DNA of 64,000 nucleotides from positions 40,534-104,533 of the forward strand of contig SVST01000008.1 of NCBI GenBank assembly GCA_015064155.1. Direction: 5' to 3'. Within the stretch, counting starts at the first letter, position 1, and each line of letters begins with the position of its first letter. The notes beneath the pieces were generated by a model. That model ran no database searches and was not told the origin of the DNA. It saw nothing but the letters and a program-made list of their open reading frames with translations. Origin of the DNA: Oscillospiraceae bacterium (GTDB lineage: Bacteria > Bacillota > Clostridia > Oscillospirales > CAG-272). Made by a program: the position numbers and the translations under genes. Shown here in pieces: positions 43,643-52,354 of the stretch.

Positions 43643-44497
43643 TCAAGAAAATTTGATGTACTCTGCAGGCGTGAGTTCTGTTTCTTTGTAAAACGCCTTG
43701 TAGAAATGACTGTAATCATAGTATCCGAGTCGCATGGAAATCTCTGTTAAAGAACAATCAGACTCTGCCAAAAGCGTTTTTGCATATTCGACCTTAACGT
43801 AACGAACGTACTCGCATAGGGATTTTCCGGTTTCCCGCTTGATCAGCTTGTTGATGTGATTTTTGTGGTAAGAAAATATACTTGATAATGAGTCGCCCGA
43901 CAGATCCTTTTCGGGATTTGTCTTGATATATTCAAGGATTTGCCGCGCCGTTTTGTTTTCTCTTTTGTTTGTTTGCACGGTGGATACTATATCGGCAACC
44001 AAAGCAAACAGTGCCGCCCTGCCATAGAAGCAATAGGTGGAATCCGTACGATCTTTATAAAGCAGGGGTCGTAGGATTTTCTCGCAGGACAGATGCTTCA
44101 ATATACCGCTTTCATTCAAAACCACCGCGTCTTCGAAGCAAATCTTGGGGATACAAAGGTCTACGTTAAAATTTTGCAGTAAAACGCAAGCGGAATACGT
44201 CTTCTCGGTTGTGATACGGACGTCTTGAAAGTCAAAAAACAGATTATAAAGCGAAAAATCTTCCCCACACGGCAAAAGTCGGTAGATCTCTCCGGGCAAA
44301 AGGTACAACGCATCGCCCGCCTTGATTCGTTCGGTGTTGCCTCTCACAAAAACGTCAAGCTCTCCCTTGTCGACCAGGAGAACGTGGTAAACGTACTGAC
44401 TCTTATATGAGGTAATTTTAGGGGACCTTTGCTCCTTTGCTTCGTATTTGAAATAAACTATATTTTGCAATGTAGGACAGATGCTCTGAATTTTCAT
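43643..44497 (-). CDS. AraC family transcriptional regulator
   Basis: A 284-residue regulator. Cupin-type N-terminal domain (GDALYLLPGEIYRLLP near residue 65) and C-terminal helix-turn-helix pair, ending SLTEISMRLGYYDYSHFYKAFYKETELTPAEY. It ends only 10 bp from the degenerate rubrerythrin repeat and is divergent from the FAD-protein pair, which it probably controls. Confidence 0.9.
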   Translation of the reverse strand: MKIQSICPTLQNIVYFKYEAKEQRSPKITSYKSQYVYHVLLVDKGELDVFVRGNTERIKAGDALYLLPGEIYRLLPCGEDFSLYNLFFDFQDVRITTEKTYSACVLLQNFNVDLCIPKICFEDAVVLNESGILKHLSCEKILRPLLYKDRTDSTYCFYGRAALFALVADIVSTVQTNKRENKTARQILEYIKTNPEKDLSGDSLSSIFSYHKNHINKLIKRETGKSLCEYVRYVKVEYAKTLLAESDCSLTEISMRLGYYDYSHFYKAFYKETELTPAEYIKFS

Positions 44498-44613
44498 GTT
44501 TTTTCCTTTGGATTGAATTTTACATCATCATATTTGTGTATTACAATAAATTATAACCGTTTTCGTTTAAAATGTCAATGTATAAATCCATATTTTTTAC
44601 AGGAGAAAAACCG

Positions 44614-45357
44614 ATGAACGTTTACGACACGTTGATAATCGGAAGCGGCTACTGTTCGATCGGATATGCCGTGGCTTGCCCGAACACCGTCATTTGTGAG
44701 GAGCATCAGATCTGCGACACAAGCTTCTATCTGCCGTTGCGCAGCTTCCGATACAAGCATTACGCTCCCAAAACCGAAGAGGGAGCTCAGCTTTTGAGCA
44801 TTTTTGATTCTCTTTCTCTGTTTCAAGCGCTCGAACAAAATACAAACGGATTTGAATTTGCTCTTTGTAACTATATTGTCAGAAAGCCGTTGGAGGTGCT
44901 GCTCAAATGCCGTATTCTTCATATTCATCAGCGGTCGGACCGTTTTTACGACGTAACCGTACATACAAACGAAGGATTGATGCATCTGCTTGCAAAAAGA
45001 ATCATAGATACTACCAATCAATCAAGCGAAAAATACTTTACGGTGTTGTTTGTTTGCGACGATATTGAGGCGGTGAAGGATAGGCTGCTCTTGGCATACA
45101 AAAAAGCGCAAATAGAGTCTGCCTTTTACCCGGGACGCTATGCGCTGCACGTGTCCGCGGGTGATACAGACGAGAATCGGATCAAGCTTGAAATTTACAA
45201 AAAATGGTGCGAGCTTGACGTTAACGCAAAAATTCTGTATATGGCTCCCGTGTTTGCCAAAAGGTCAAGTGCCAATACACTGTGTGACGATCATTATGAA
45301 AATCCGATCGAGGCGTTTGAGGCGGGGTATTTCTATGCAAAGGAGAACGGCAGATGA
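44614..45357 (+). CDS. Short Rossmann-type protein paired with an FAD oxidoreductase
   Basis: A 247-residue protein. The N terminus DTLIIGSGYCSIGYAVA has the GxGxxxxG dinucleotide-binding pattern followed by an acidic strand end (VICEE), as in FAD-dependent oxidoreductases, but the remainder is short and lacks the second FAD motif. Start 44614 is set by AGGAGAA. Its stop overlaps the next start (ATGA), so the two proteins are coupled and may form a complex. I do not recognise a characterised family; a diverged or reduced flavoprotein subunit is the best reading. Confidence 0.6.
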   Translation: MNVYDTLIIGSGYCSIGYAVACPNTVICEEHQICDTSFYLPLRSFRYKHYAPKTEEGAQLLSIFDSLSLFQALEQNTNGFEFALCNYIVRKPLEVLLKCRILHIHQRSDRFYDVTVHTNEGLMHLLAKRIIDTTNQSSEKYFTVLFVCDDIEAVKDRLLLAYKKAQIESAFYPGRYALHVSAGDTDENRIKLEIYKKWCELDVNAKILYMAPVFAKRSSANTLCDDHYENPIEAFEAGYFYAKENGR

Positions 45358-47294
45358 TACTTTCAATGCTTGAAGACGGACTTGTGGTAAAAAAGAACTG
45401 CGAGATTCCTATGTTTGATTACAGCTGTAACGTGCTCTGTGTCGGTGCGGGGAGTGCGGGGTGCTATGCTGCCGATTCTGCCGCAAGAGAGGGCGCAAAG
45501 GTTTTCCTGCTTGAATTGGGAGAAAATATCGGTGGCATGCACGTATGCGGAAACGTGACGAAATATTATTACGGTGCACGCGGAGGAAATCATGAGGAAG
45601 ATGATCAAAAATCCAAGGACGACACCGTATTTTTGACAAATGGACGGCATTGGGAGCAACGACAGCTCCATATTACCGAACGTCTTTTGAAAAGTGGGGT
45701 TACGCTTCTGTGTCGCCACAGCGTCATCGGTCTGTATTTCGATGGCAATCGAGTCGTTGGCATCCTTGCCTTTGACGGAACGCGAGAGATTTCGATCCGG
45801 GCGGATATAACGATTGACGCAACAAGTGACGGTCATCTGATCCGCATGACCGACGTAAAAAAACGCTATGGACGTCCGAGCGACGGTAGCTTCGTACCCT
45901 TTGGCGTTTTCCTGTGCTACACAAAGAATGGAGCCCTATATTCCCAAAACAATGATAGCGGGATCATGAATCATTACAGTGAGAAAGACTTTTCACGGAA
46001 CACCATTCTGGCGCATGCCAACGCATACCGTATGATCGAGAACGAGGAGCTTGTGAGCTGTGCGTTGTATACCGGTGTGCGCGAGGGGTTGACTTACGAG
46101 GGGGAGGATTCCGTTTTATATGAGAACGTACTGTTTCATAAACTACCGCAAAGGATTTTGTTTTGGGCATATTCCGATCTTGACCGACACGGAAGCCTGA
46201 GAGCAACCGAGGAAAATCTATTCCAAAATTGGTGGGTGATATCCAACCTATCCACCGTAACGATGAGCATTCCCGTTTCGATGGGAAGCGTGGTACCCAA
46301 AGGGGTCAAGGGGCTGGTAACAGCTGGAAGATGCTTTTCCTGCGATACCTATATTCAGAGTGCCGTACGGATGAATCGCGATATGTTTCGTATGGGAGAA
46401 TGTATAGGAACTGCCGCAGCAATGGCGGCATTATCCGATATGGATTTTTCGGATGTGGATTATGAATCCTATTTGAAGCGGGTTAAAGAAAGGGGATGCT
46501 TTGGAAAATATTCCGATATCGAATTTTCCTTTGATAATTCTTATAAAATGTATTTGGACAAAATGGCATCAATGGGGCGCATCCCCGATCCCCAATACGA
46601 GGGACTTCCCCTCGATGCATCGATATACGAGCCGATAGAGTTTGACGTCAACAAGAAATTTCAGCTGCTGAAAACCGATGCTCCGGGCGTGGCGATATGG
46701 TCATGCTATGTGAACCCGAACAAAGAGATTATAAAAAGGCGGCTGTATCGGGAAATGCGGAATACCGAAGAACCGTTGTACCGATACAACTGTGCGATCA
46801 CGTTGGGATTGCTTGAGGATAAAAGGGCATTGCCGATTCTGCGAGATATCGTGCGAAGTCGCGATTGCTTCTTTTTTACCGATAATCGACGCTCCAATCA
46901 ATTTAGAAGTGCTGTTGCCGTATGCCTTTTGGGAAGAATTGGAAGCGCTGAGGATCTGCCGATCCTTTTTGAGCTTCTATCGGATCAAGAAATCAACCGT
47001 CAAATGTATCACACACTAAAGCCCAACTATCTGTATCATAAGGTTGCGGACAGAAATTTCGTTTATTTTGCAATGCTCACCCATGCGTGCATGGCAATTT
47101 ACAAGATCTATAGGAGGCAAGGGCTTTGCATGGAGGAATTGCATCGACGTTTCGAGGATCTTTTTCGGGACGATCGGCTGTTGCGGTTGGTAACCGACGC
47201 AACGTCGGGTGAGGCTGCGTATGAGGAGCTGGATGGTTTTTTCAAATACGTATTAAAGATAACGGGTTCTCAATTGTGTCCGAGCTCCGAGTAG
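45354..47294 (+). CDS. FAD-dependent oxidoreductase with C-terminal HEAT-like repeats
   Basis: A 646-residue protein of the FAD-dependent_oxidored type found in polysaccharide-use loci. The Rossmann motif is VLCVGAGSAGCYAADSAAREGA near residue 28 and ends at the acidic LLELGENIGG; a later GLVTAGRCFSCD segment near residue 325 contacts FAD. Residues 470-600 contain HEAT-like helical repeats (NCAITLGLLEDKRALPILRD and AVCLLGRIGSAEDLPILFEL). Coupled to the preceding short gene. Similar enzymes oxidise sugars, but the substrate here is unknown. Confidence 0.82.
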   Translation: MILSMLEDGLVVKKNCEIPMFDYSCNVLCVGAGSAGCYAADSAAREGAKVFLLELGENIGGMHVCGNVTKYYYGARGGNHEEDDQKSKDDTVFLTNGRHWEQRQLHITERLLKSGVTLLCRHSVIGLYFDGNRVVGILAFDGTREISIRADITIDATSDGHLIRMTDVKKRYGRPSDGSFVPFGVFLCYTKNGALYSQNNDSGIMNHYSEKDFSRNTILAHANAYRMIENEELVSCALYTGVREGLTYEGEDSVLYENVLFHKLPQRILFWAYSDLDRHGSLRATEENLFQNWWVISNLSTVTMSIPVSMGSVVPKGVKGLVTAGRCFSCDTYIQSAVRMNRDMFRMGECIGTAAAMAALSDMDFSDVDYESYLKRVKERGCFGKYSDIEFSFDNSYKMYLDKMASMGRIPDPQYEGLPLDASIYEPIEFDVNKKFQLLKTDAPGVAIWSCYVNPNKEIIKRRLYREMRNTEEPLYRYNCAITLGLLEDKRALPILRDIVRSRDCFFFTDNRRSNQFRSAVAVCLLGRIGSAEDLPILFELLSDQEINRQMYHTLKPNYLYHKVADRNFVYFAMLTHACMAIYKIYRRQGLCMEELHRRFEDLFRDDRLLRLVTDATSGEAAYEELDGFFKYVLKITGSQLCPSSE

Positions 47295-47305
47295 ACGCAC
47301 AAAAA

Positions 47306-47545
47306 GGAAGCAAGCGAAAAAACTTCCAATCAGCTTCGCATTTCCCCTAAAAAAGCTGCACAATCTATTCGAAAAAGTCCAAATAACGCAAAAAGAGAAG
47401 AGCGACCGCGCGGTCGCTCTTCTTGTGCTTGATCTCGTTTTTTGCCTTATGTGGCTTGACTTTTCGGTATTAGCCGAAGTATCTTTCGAGGAGCCCCTTG
47501 AACGCTCTGCCGTGGCGAGCCTCGTCGCGGTAGCTTCTCGTGGGA
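47306..47545 (-). repeat. Rubrerythrin 3'-end/terminator repeat, copy 2
   Basis: Minus strand: a rubrerythrin C-terminal coding end (RDEARHGRAFKGLLERYFG then stop, about 47470-47532), a linker, and the hairpin GAAGAGCGACC / GGTCGCTCTTC (47397-47422) as its terminator. To the left (47306-47396) lies A-rich sequence with ACTTCCAA, resembling the arm region of copies 3 and 4; to the right TTCCAA occurs twice before an integrase stub. It therefore looks like a junction (att) between two integrated elements. It fills the gene-free stretch 47295-47652. Confidence 0.8.
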
Positions 47546-47652
47546 TTTGAGTGAGAAAACTTTGCGGTGCAAGAACTTTGGAGCTTTATTGCTCTTTAAT
47601 TTTGAATATGAAAAAGTGGAGTTTCCAATATATTTCCAATCAAGGCGACATT

Positions 47653-47787
47653 ATGGCAAAAGCATTATCAGGCGTTTATCAGCTTCCAAACGGCACGTGG
47701 GGCTTTCGGTATACTTTTTGGGTAAGCGGCAAGCAAAAAGACATCAAGCGCACCAAGGACGAGAATGGAAATCCATTTAAGACCGAC
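47653..47787 (+). pseudogene. Tyrosine recombinase/integrase, N-terminal stub
   Basis: About 45 codons matching the N-terminal arm-binding part of phage/ICE integrases (ALSGVYQLPNGTWGFRYTF and a KDIKRTKDENGNPF segment). After position about 47785 the reading continues out of the family into sequence antisense to a neighbouring gene fragment, so the integrase is destroyed. TTCCAA repeats at 47623 and 47634 just upstream may be arm-type binding sites. It marks a dead integrative element next to rubrerythrin-repeat copy 2. Confidence 0.72.
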
Positions 47788-47926
47788 AGTACAGCAAGTT
47801 CGTCCGAGGGTGTGTTTCTGTCAATTGAGGCATCGTGGCGATTCCGTTTTGTACCTGATACGCAATATCCTCGCAAACCTCATCGATATGCTCTTCATCA
47901 AGCGTCATAATAGAAAAATTTAACAT
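47777..47926 (-). pseudogene. N-terminal fragment of an unidentified gene at the end of the fucosidase operon
   Basis: Minus-strand reading frame beginning at 47926 behind GGAGTC, with about 45 codons of natural-looking sequence (MTLDEEHIDEVCEDIAYQV) that then runs into the integrase stub. It follows the SGNH gene by 31 bp, so it was the third gene of the fucosidase-SGNH operon before truncation. Function not recognised. Confidence 0.55.
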
Positions 47927-47957
47927 AAGTGACTCCTTTTTTTCTAACGAATATAAC

Positions 47958-49208
47958 TCAAGCTTCAAACGCTTCGATCACATAACCAAATCGAAATACG
48001 GTTGCGTCCTCGTGGGCATCCTCAATCACAAATTGAATCCTCTTTTTTCCCTTGGGAAGTGAAATCCAAGGTCCCGTATAGTTCATGCCGTGCCAAGGAG
48101 AGCGACAGGACGTCTGCCCCACTTGCTTTCCGTCCGCGTAAACCGTGGCACCAAGCCCCGCTTTTGCCGATACGTGAGGCATACAGATCCGATCCGCTTC
48201 CGTGTCAAACGAGAACGAAGCACCGTGTGGCTCGTACGCCTGCATCACACCGTCGGGAAATTGATGGGCACGTGTTAAGCGGTTCGGTCGGATCCGTAGT
48301 GTCGGATCCTCGGACTCATAGGGATGATCCGCCGTATACAGTATCCAGTCCCCTTGGTAAGAGAACCGTTCGGATGCGGCGGGAAGATAGCGATACCGTT
48401 CGTTGATCTCAGACTGAAAATCCTTGCAACACAACTCGTCTTTCATTTGAAAAGGGCTGAAATATGTTTTTGGATTACGTGTCAGGGCATTGATCATAGC
48501 CTTAGCAAACAGCAAATACCCCGACGCGTACGGATGCACGTTGAAGCCGCCGTTTTCGTATAGCTCATAATATCTGCGAAGGAAGTCTTCCCACGTCAGA
48601 GAGCAATCCTTGGCTTGCTCGGCTTCGAATTCACGCAAAACGTCTGCCATTGCGTCCACCGTGCCGATGCCGTAATGATCCAAAACCTCTTGCTTGAGCG
48701 CGCAGCCCTTTCGGTAGAGTCGCATCTGCTCGGGCGCGTATGGAACAGGCACGTGCATATAAACAACGGCGGGCACCTTGTCCATTTCCATACATTGACG
48801 GATCATGCTTTCCAGATAGATCTGCCGATCCCGTTTCCCCTGCCCCTCGCAATCTGCATCGGAGGAAGGACAGTCATTGCAAGAAAATTCAATAAAGACC
48901 AAGTCGGGCTTGTGGGAAAGCACGTCACGCGCAAAGCGGATCGCGCCGTATTGGCTTCCCGTTCCGCCTAAACCCACGTTCACGGCTGTGATCGGACGGA
49001 TAGGAAAGAGACCCGAAAGAAAGCGGATCACCACGTTTGCCCATTTTAAATTTTCATTGTCCAGAGAGGTTCCTTCATAGTCCACCTCGCCCTCGGTTAA
49101 AGAGCCGCCGATAAATGCCACGGTCAGCGGATCGATGGAGGTAACGTCTAATTGTCCACCCACGGTAAAAAAGGATTCTCCCGCAAAGGTTTTATTCATC
49201 TGCTCCAT
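47958..49208 (-). CDS. SGNH/GDSL hydrolase
   Basis: A 416-residue hydrolase. Nucleophile region TVAFIGGSLTEGE near residue 30, NVGLGGTGSQ near 80, and EFSCNDCPS near 105 give blocks I-III of the SGNH fold, with a His in NVHPYASG near 225; a beta-rich C-terminal domain of about 150 residues follows. No signal peptide. Start 49208 has AGGAGAT upstream. It lies 42 bp after the fucosidase gene and likely removes acyl groups from fucosylated glycans. Confidence 0.82.
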   Translation of the reverse strand: MEQMNKTFAGESFFTVGGQLDVTSIDPLTVAFIGGSLTEGEVDYEGTSLDNENLKWANVVIRFLSGLFPIRPITAVNVGLGGTGSQYGAIRFARDVLSHKPDLVFIEFSCNDCPSSDADCEGQGKRDRQIYLESMIRQCMEMDKVPAVVYMHVPVPYAPEQMRLYRKGCALKQEVLDHYGIGTVDAMADVLREFEAEQAKDCSLTWEDFLRRYYELYENGGFNVHPYASGYLLFAKAMINALTRNPKTYFSPFQMKDELCCKDFQSEINERYRYLPAASERFSYQGDWILYTADHPYESEDPTLRIRPNRLTRAHQFPDGVMQAYEPHGASFSFDTEADRICMPHVSAKAGLGATVYADGKQVGQTSCRSPWHGMNYTGPWISLPKGKKRIQFVIEDAHEDATVFRFGYVIEAFEA

Positions 49209-49250
49209 GTCGGATCTCCTATTCATACTTGGTATTCTCTTTTGAAGAAA

Positions 49251-50255
49251 TCAATTTGATCTGATTTTTGCGCCAACCTCTCGCAAGATCTCCATAGCAG
49301 GCACGGGAATTCTTCCCAGATGATCGGGACCAACGTTGAGCAAATAGTTCACACCACGCTCGTTGAGATGTTGCTTCAATTCCAGAACTTTTTCGGCACT
49401 TTTCCAGTTGTCGTCATAATACTTGAATCCCCAAGTATCGTTAAGAGTGGTGGGGGATTCCACCAAAGCATCATGCATATATTCGTTGGGGATTTCGTTG
49501 TCCTTCATTGATCGGTAGTCACCCATGCCATTTCCGATACGGCTGTTGACCAAACAGCTGGGCTGCAAGGTTTTCACCAAATTAAATAACTCCTTGGAAT
49601 GCTTTACGGTGATTACGCGGGGGGTATCAAACCAGAGCAGACACAGATCACCGTATTTAGTAAGAATTTCTTTGACCTGTGGCAAAATTTTTGCGCGGAA
49701 GCAGATCTCAAAATCCTTTTCATCGGGGTTGGTAAAATCCCAATTGTTCGTCCATTCCTCTCGGTCTTGGTACTTATTAAAATATATGGGATTGTTGTTG
49801 CTATAACCGCCGCCATGAGGTTCGTGCCAATCCAATTCCTGAGAATAGTATAAACCGAGCTTGAGTCCGTATTTTTTGCAGGCGGCAGCCAACTCTCCAA
49901 TCACGTCACGACCAAAAGGCGTTGCATCCACAACGTTGTATCTGTCGTACTCGGATTTGAACATACAAAAGCCGTCGTGATGCTTGCTGGTCATTACGAT
50001 GTAATTCATCCCCGCATCCTTTGCCAGTTTCACCCATTCTTCCGCGTTAAAGTATATGGGATTGAAGCTTTGAGCAAGTTGCTCATATTCAGCCTTTGGG
50101 ATTTGAAAATAGTGTTGTGCCCATTCGGCAATTTTTTCGCCCATCCGCTGCCCGCGGTATTCTCCTGCTAACAGACTGTAAAGCCCCCAGTGGATCATCA
50201 TGCCGAATTTTGCCTCTTCCTTAAACCATTTTTTGTTTTCCTCTAACGTGATCAT
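49251..50255 (-). CDS. Alpha-L-fucosidase, glycoside hydrolase family 29
   Basis: A 334-residue single-domain GH29 enzyme. The N-terminal KFGMMIHWGLYS and YIVMTSKHHDGFC motifs and the nucleophile region LCLLWFDTP (Asp near residue 203) are characteristic. There is no signal peptide and no C-terminal beta domain, which is shorter than the common 430-450 residues, so it acts inside the cell on short fucosides. First gene of an operon with an SGNH hydrolase; an AraC gene is divergent. Confidence 0.93.
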   Translation of the reverse strand: MITLEENKKWFKEEAKFGMMIHWGLYSLLAGEYRGQRMGEKIAEWAQHYFQIPKAEYEQLAQSFNPIYFNAEEWVKLAKDAGMNYIVMTSKHHDGFCMFKSEYDRYNVVDATPFGRDVIGELAAACKKYGLKLGLYYSQELDWHEPHGGGYSNNNPIYFNKYQDREEWTNNWDFTNPDEKDFEICFRAKILPQVKEILTKYGDLCLLWFDTPRVITVKHSKELFNLVKTLQPSCLVNSRIGNGMGDYRSMKDNEIPNEYMHDALVESPTTLNDTWGFKYYDDNWKSAEKVLELKQHLNERGVNYLLNVGPDHLGRIPVPAMEILREVGAKIRSN

Positions 50256-50271
50256 AACATTTCCTTTCGTA

Positions 50272-50300
50272 TTGACAAATATAAATTTTTTTGATAAAAT
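50272..50300 (+). promoter_or_regulatory. Promoter of the AraC gene beside the fucosidase
   Basis: TTGACA, 17 bp, TAAAAT; the AraC start codon is 100 bp downstream. Confidence 0.75.
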
Positions 50301-50322
50301 ATCTTCATCAAATCACAAGATT

Positions 50323-50331
50323 ATTATAGCA
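50323..50331 (-). promoter_or_regulatory. Extended -10 promoter of the fucosidase operon
   Basis: Minus-strand TGCTATAAT, an extended -10 without a good -35, about 70 bp before the fucosidase start; dependence on an activator such as the divergent AraC protein would fit. Confidence 0.6.
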
Positions 50332-50399
50332 TATCTATGGTGTAACAGTCGATGCTCATATTCGATTGAAAATTGTTCAAAATCGACGGGAGGGAAAAA

Positions 50400-51143
50400 A
50401 TGGATACGATCGGACGCGTCATTTGTTATGGCAAAACAATGGTTTCCGCAAATTCTTGGCATTGCAAAAAACATGTTGGAATCAATCGTCTTTATTATAT
50501 TTACTCTGGAATCGGAGGCTATGAGCATAACGGTAACAAATATCCGCTACGCGCGGGAAATCTTTATTTTATCCCCTATACCGCCGACTTTACTCCTTTT
50601 TGCGATGCAAGTGACCCCATCGTACACACGTATATTGATTTTGAGCTGATACCGCCGATTGTCACGAATGAGGTGATCACGATGGAAGCAAACAAAAACA
50701 ATAAAATTGCCTCTGCTGTATCGGTGTTTACTTTGGGTGGGGAAATCAGTAATCATTGCGATCTTAGCGCGTTATATGATGACCTGATGTTTTGGGAGCT
50801 TTGCAAAACGAGCATGATTTATTTGGTGAATGAGATTGCCTTGACAAACCGAATTCAAAAAATAACGGATGAGATCGTGATCAAATCCTTGGAAATAATG
50901 CACTTGAGAATGCATGAAAAACTGACTGTGAATGGGATCGCGCGTGAATGCTATATGAACCCCGATAGCTTTATTCGTCGGTTTTCTCGCATTGTAGGTG
51001 TCACGCCGCGCACATATTTGAAAAATATCAGATTACAAACCGCGCGATGCTTGAGAGAATCGGGCATGAATCTTTCACAGATCGCAAGTGAGACAGGCTA
51101 TTCGGATGCGTCCACACTTTCACACGCCTTGCGAAGCCAGTGA
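50400..51143 (+). CDS. AraC family transcriptional regulator, probably 3'-truncated
   Basis: A 247-residue regulator with cupin-like N terminus (LRAGNLYFIPYTADFTPF) and two C-terminal helix-turn-helix motifs. The second motif ends abruptly at SDASTLSHALRSQ, where family members continue for another 10-15 residues (FKK..G.SP..YR). The stop codon lies 35 bp before repeat copy 3, so the end was probably lost on integration. Start 50400 has GGGAGGG upstream. Likely regulator of the divergent fucosidase operon. Confidence 0.82.
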   Translation: MDTIGRVICYGKTMVSANSWHCKKHVGINRLYYIYSGIGGYEHNGNKYPLRAGNLYFIPYTADFTPFCDASDPIVHTYIDFELIPPIVTNEVITMEANKNNKIASAVSVFTLGGEISNHCDLSALYDDLMFWELCKTSMIYLVNEIALTNRIQKITDEIVIKSLEIMHLRMHEKLTVNGIARECYMNPDSFIRRFSRIVGVTPRTYLKNIRLQTARCLRESGMNLSQIASETGYSDASTLSHALRSQ

Positions 51144-51177
51144 TAAGAAGCTGAAAAGCGTGCTTGATCCAACTAAC

Positions 51178-51490
51178 TCGCAACCATTCCGCAAACACTT
51201 CTCAAAGCCCGTTCGCAAGAGTGGGCTTTTTTGCTATAATAAATCTATCAAAAACTTCCACTTTTTTGGCTTCCAAAAATCAACCCAAATAGGGAAGAGG
51301 GGAGAGCAAAATTTTCAATAAACTTCCACAACTTTCGTTGAAAAGCGTCTCAAAACCTAAAAAGGGAAGCAAACGAGCGCAAAAAAGAAGAGCGATCACC
51401 TATTTCGGCATAGCCGAAATGGATCGCTCTTCAAAATATTTCTTTGTGTGGTAAGGATTTTTTGGATTAACCGAAGTATCTTTTCGAAAA
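51178..51490 (-). repeat. Integration repeat, copy 3 (arm region, terminator, rubrerythrin end)
   Basis: Left part: CGCAACCATTCCGCAAA, a hairpin AAGCCCGTTCGCAAGAGTGGGCTTTTTTG, and TTCCA repeats (51256, 51271, 51322). Right part: hairpin GAAGAGCGATC..GATCGCTCTTC with inner TTTCGGCATAGCCGAAA (51387-51432) and a short rubrerythrin end (KRYFG stop, about 51467-51481). Copy 4 at 54367 matches it over about 250 bp. The hairpins also terminate the AraC and isomerase genes. It fills the stretch 51144-51395. Confidence 0.8.
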
Positions 51491-52337
51491 AAGTTGAAAA
51501 ATTTTTAGTTTTTTTAGCAAGCAGGGTATTGGCAACTTCTTTCAATCTTTTAAAGCGAGTATCAAGATCAAGATCGGTCAAATACTCATTCAATTTGCAT
51601 TCCAAGGAAAGCACACCGTCAAAGTTTGTTTCATGTAATGCCGCCATAAAGTCATCCCAATCGATCGTGCCTTCACCGGGAACGCGGTGGGGGTCGGGGA
51701 GCTGTTCGTTGTCATGAACGTGCAAAACCTTCAAATATTTTCCCGCCATACGAACTGCATCACCCGGTTTCATGCCTCTGATCCAGCAATGACCCGTGTC
51801 AAGGCAAAATTGAAAGTTTTCGTCGTTGATTTCGTTGATAAATTCCAGCGTTTTGGGAACGGGGGAAATGGACAGCGATCGCATCGGCATATTTTCAAAG
51901 CAGATTGTAATGCCGTATTGCTTTGCGGTTGGCAAAAGTGCCTTGAAGAAATCCAGATTGATCTTCCAAAATTCCGCAAAGTCCCCGTCACTTTTTGAGC
52001 CAAAGGGCATCAAGGGGTGAATGACCCAATAGCGACAGCCCAAAAGGGCAGTGCCGCGCAGACTACGCTTCATCACATCCATACGTTCGGCACGTGCTTC
52101 CTCGGTTTCGTCGTGCGGCGGATAGCGCCAAGGACCGTGAACTTGATGGGGAATCACGCCCGCATCCTCCATCAATGCTTTCTGAAATAGAATTTTGGAG
52201 TCGAACGCATCTTCTGTCATTCCGTTTGATTCACCGTCAATGCTGTAGTCCACTGCATCGAAGCCAAATTCTTTCATTTTATGGTGGCATCGATTGCCGT
52301 AACTGCTAAAGATCGATTGCCTTGCGCCAAGTTTCAT
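51396..52337 (-). CDS. Sugar phosphate isomerase/epimerase-like TIM barrel, chimeric C terminus
   Basis: A 313-residue reading frame of the xylose-isomerase-like TIM-barrel family: FENMPMRSLS near residue 148, FCLDTGHCW near 180, HVHDNEQLPDPHR near 205 and SLECKLNEY near 255. Family members normally end about residue 283 (TLLAKK); the last 30 residues here are read from the rubrerythrin end and terminator of repeat copy 3 in another frame. The core is intact, so it is probably functional. Start 52337 has GAGGAA upstream. The preceding gene ends 17 bp before it. Confidence 0.82.
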   Translation of the reverse strand: MKLGARQSIFSSYGNRCHHKMKEFGFDAVDYSIDGESNGMTEDAFDSKILFQKALMEDAGVIPHQVHGPWRYPPHDETEEARAERMDVMKRSLRGTALLGCRYWVIHPLMPFGSKSDGDFAEFWKINLDFFKALLPTAKQYGITICFENMPMRSLSISPVPKTLEFINEINDENFQFCLDTGHCWIRGMKPGDAVRMAGKYLKVLHVHDNEQLPDPHRVPGEGTIDWDDFMAALHETNFDGVLSLECKLNEYLTDLDLDTRFKRLKEVANTLLAKKTKNFSTFFEKILRLIQKILTTQRNILKSDPFRLCRNR

Positions 52338-52354
52338 CGCGGATTCCTCTCTGT

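Noticed and set aside
43422..43646. Minus-strand frame over repeat copy 1 and the SGNH gene end
   Set aside because: Crosses a terminator and reads antisense to a real gene; only its start reflects the degraded rubrerythrin end.
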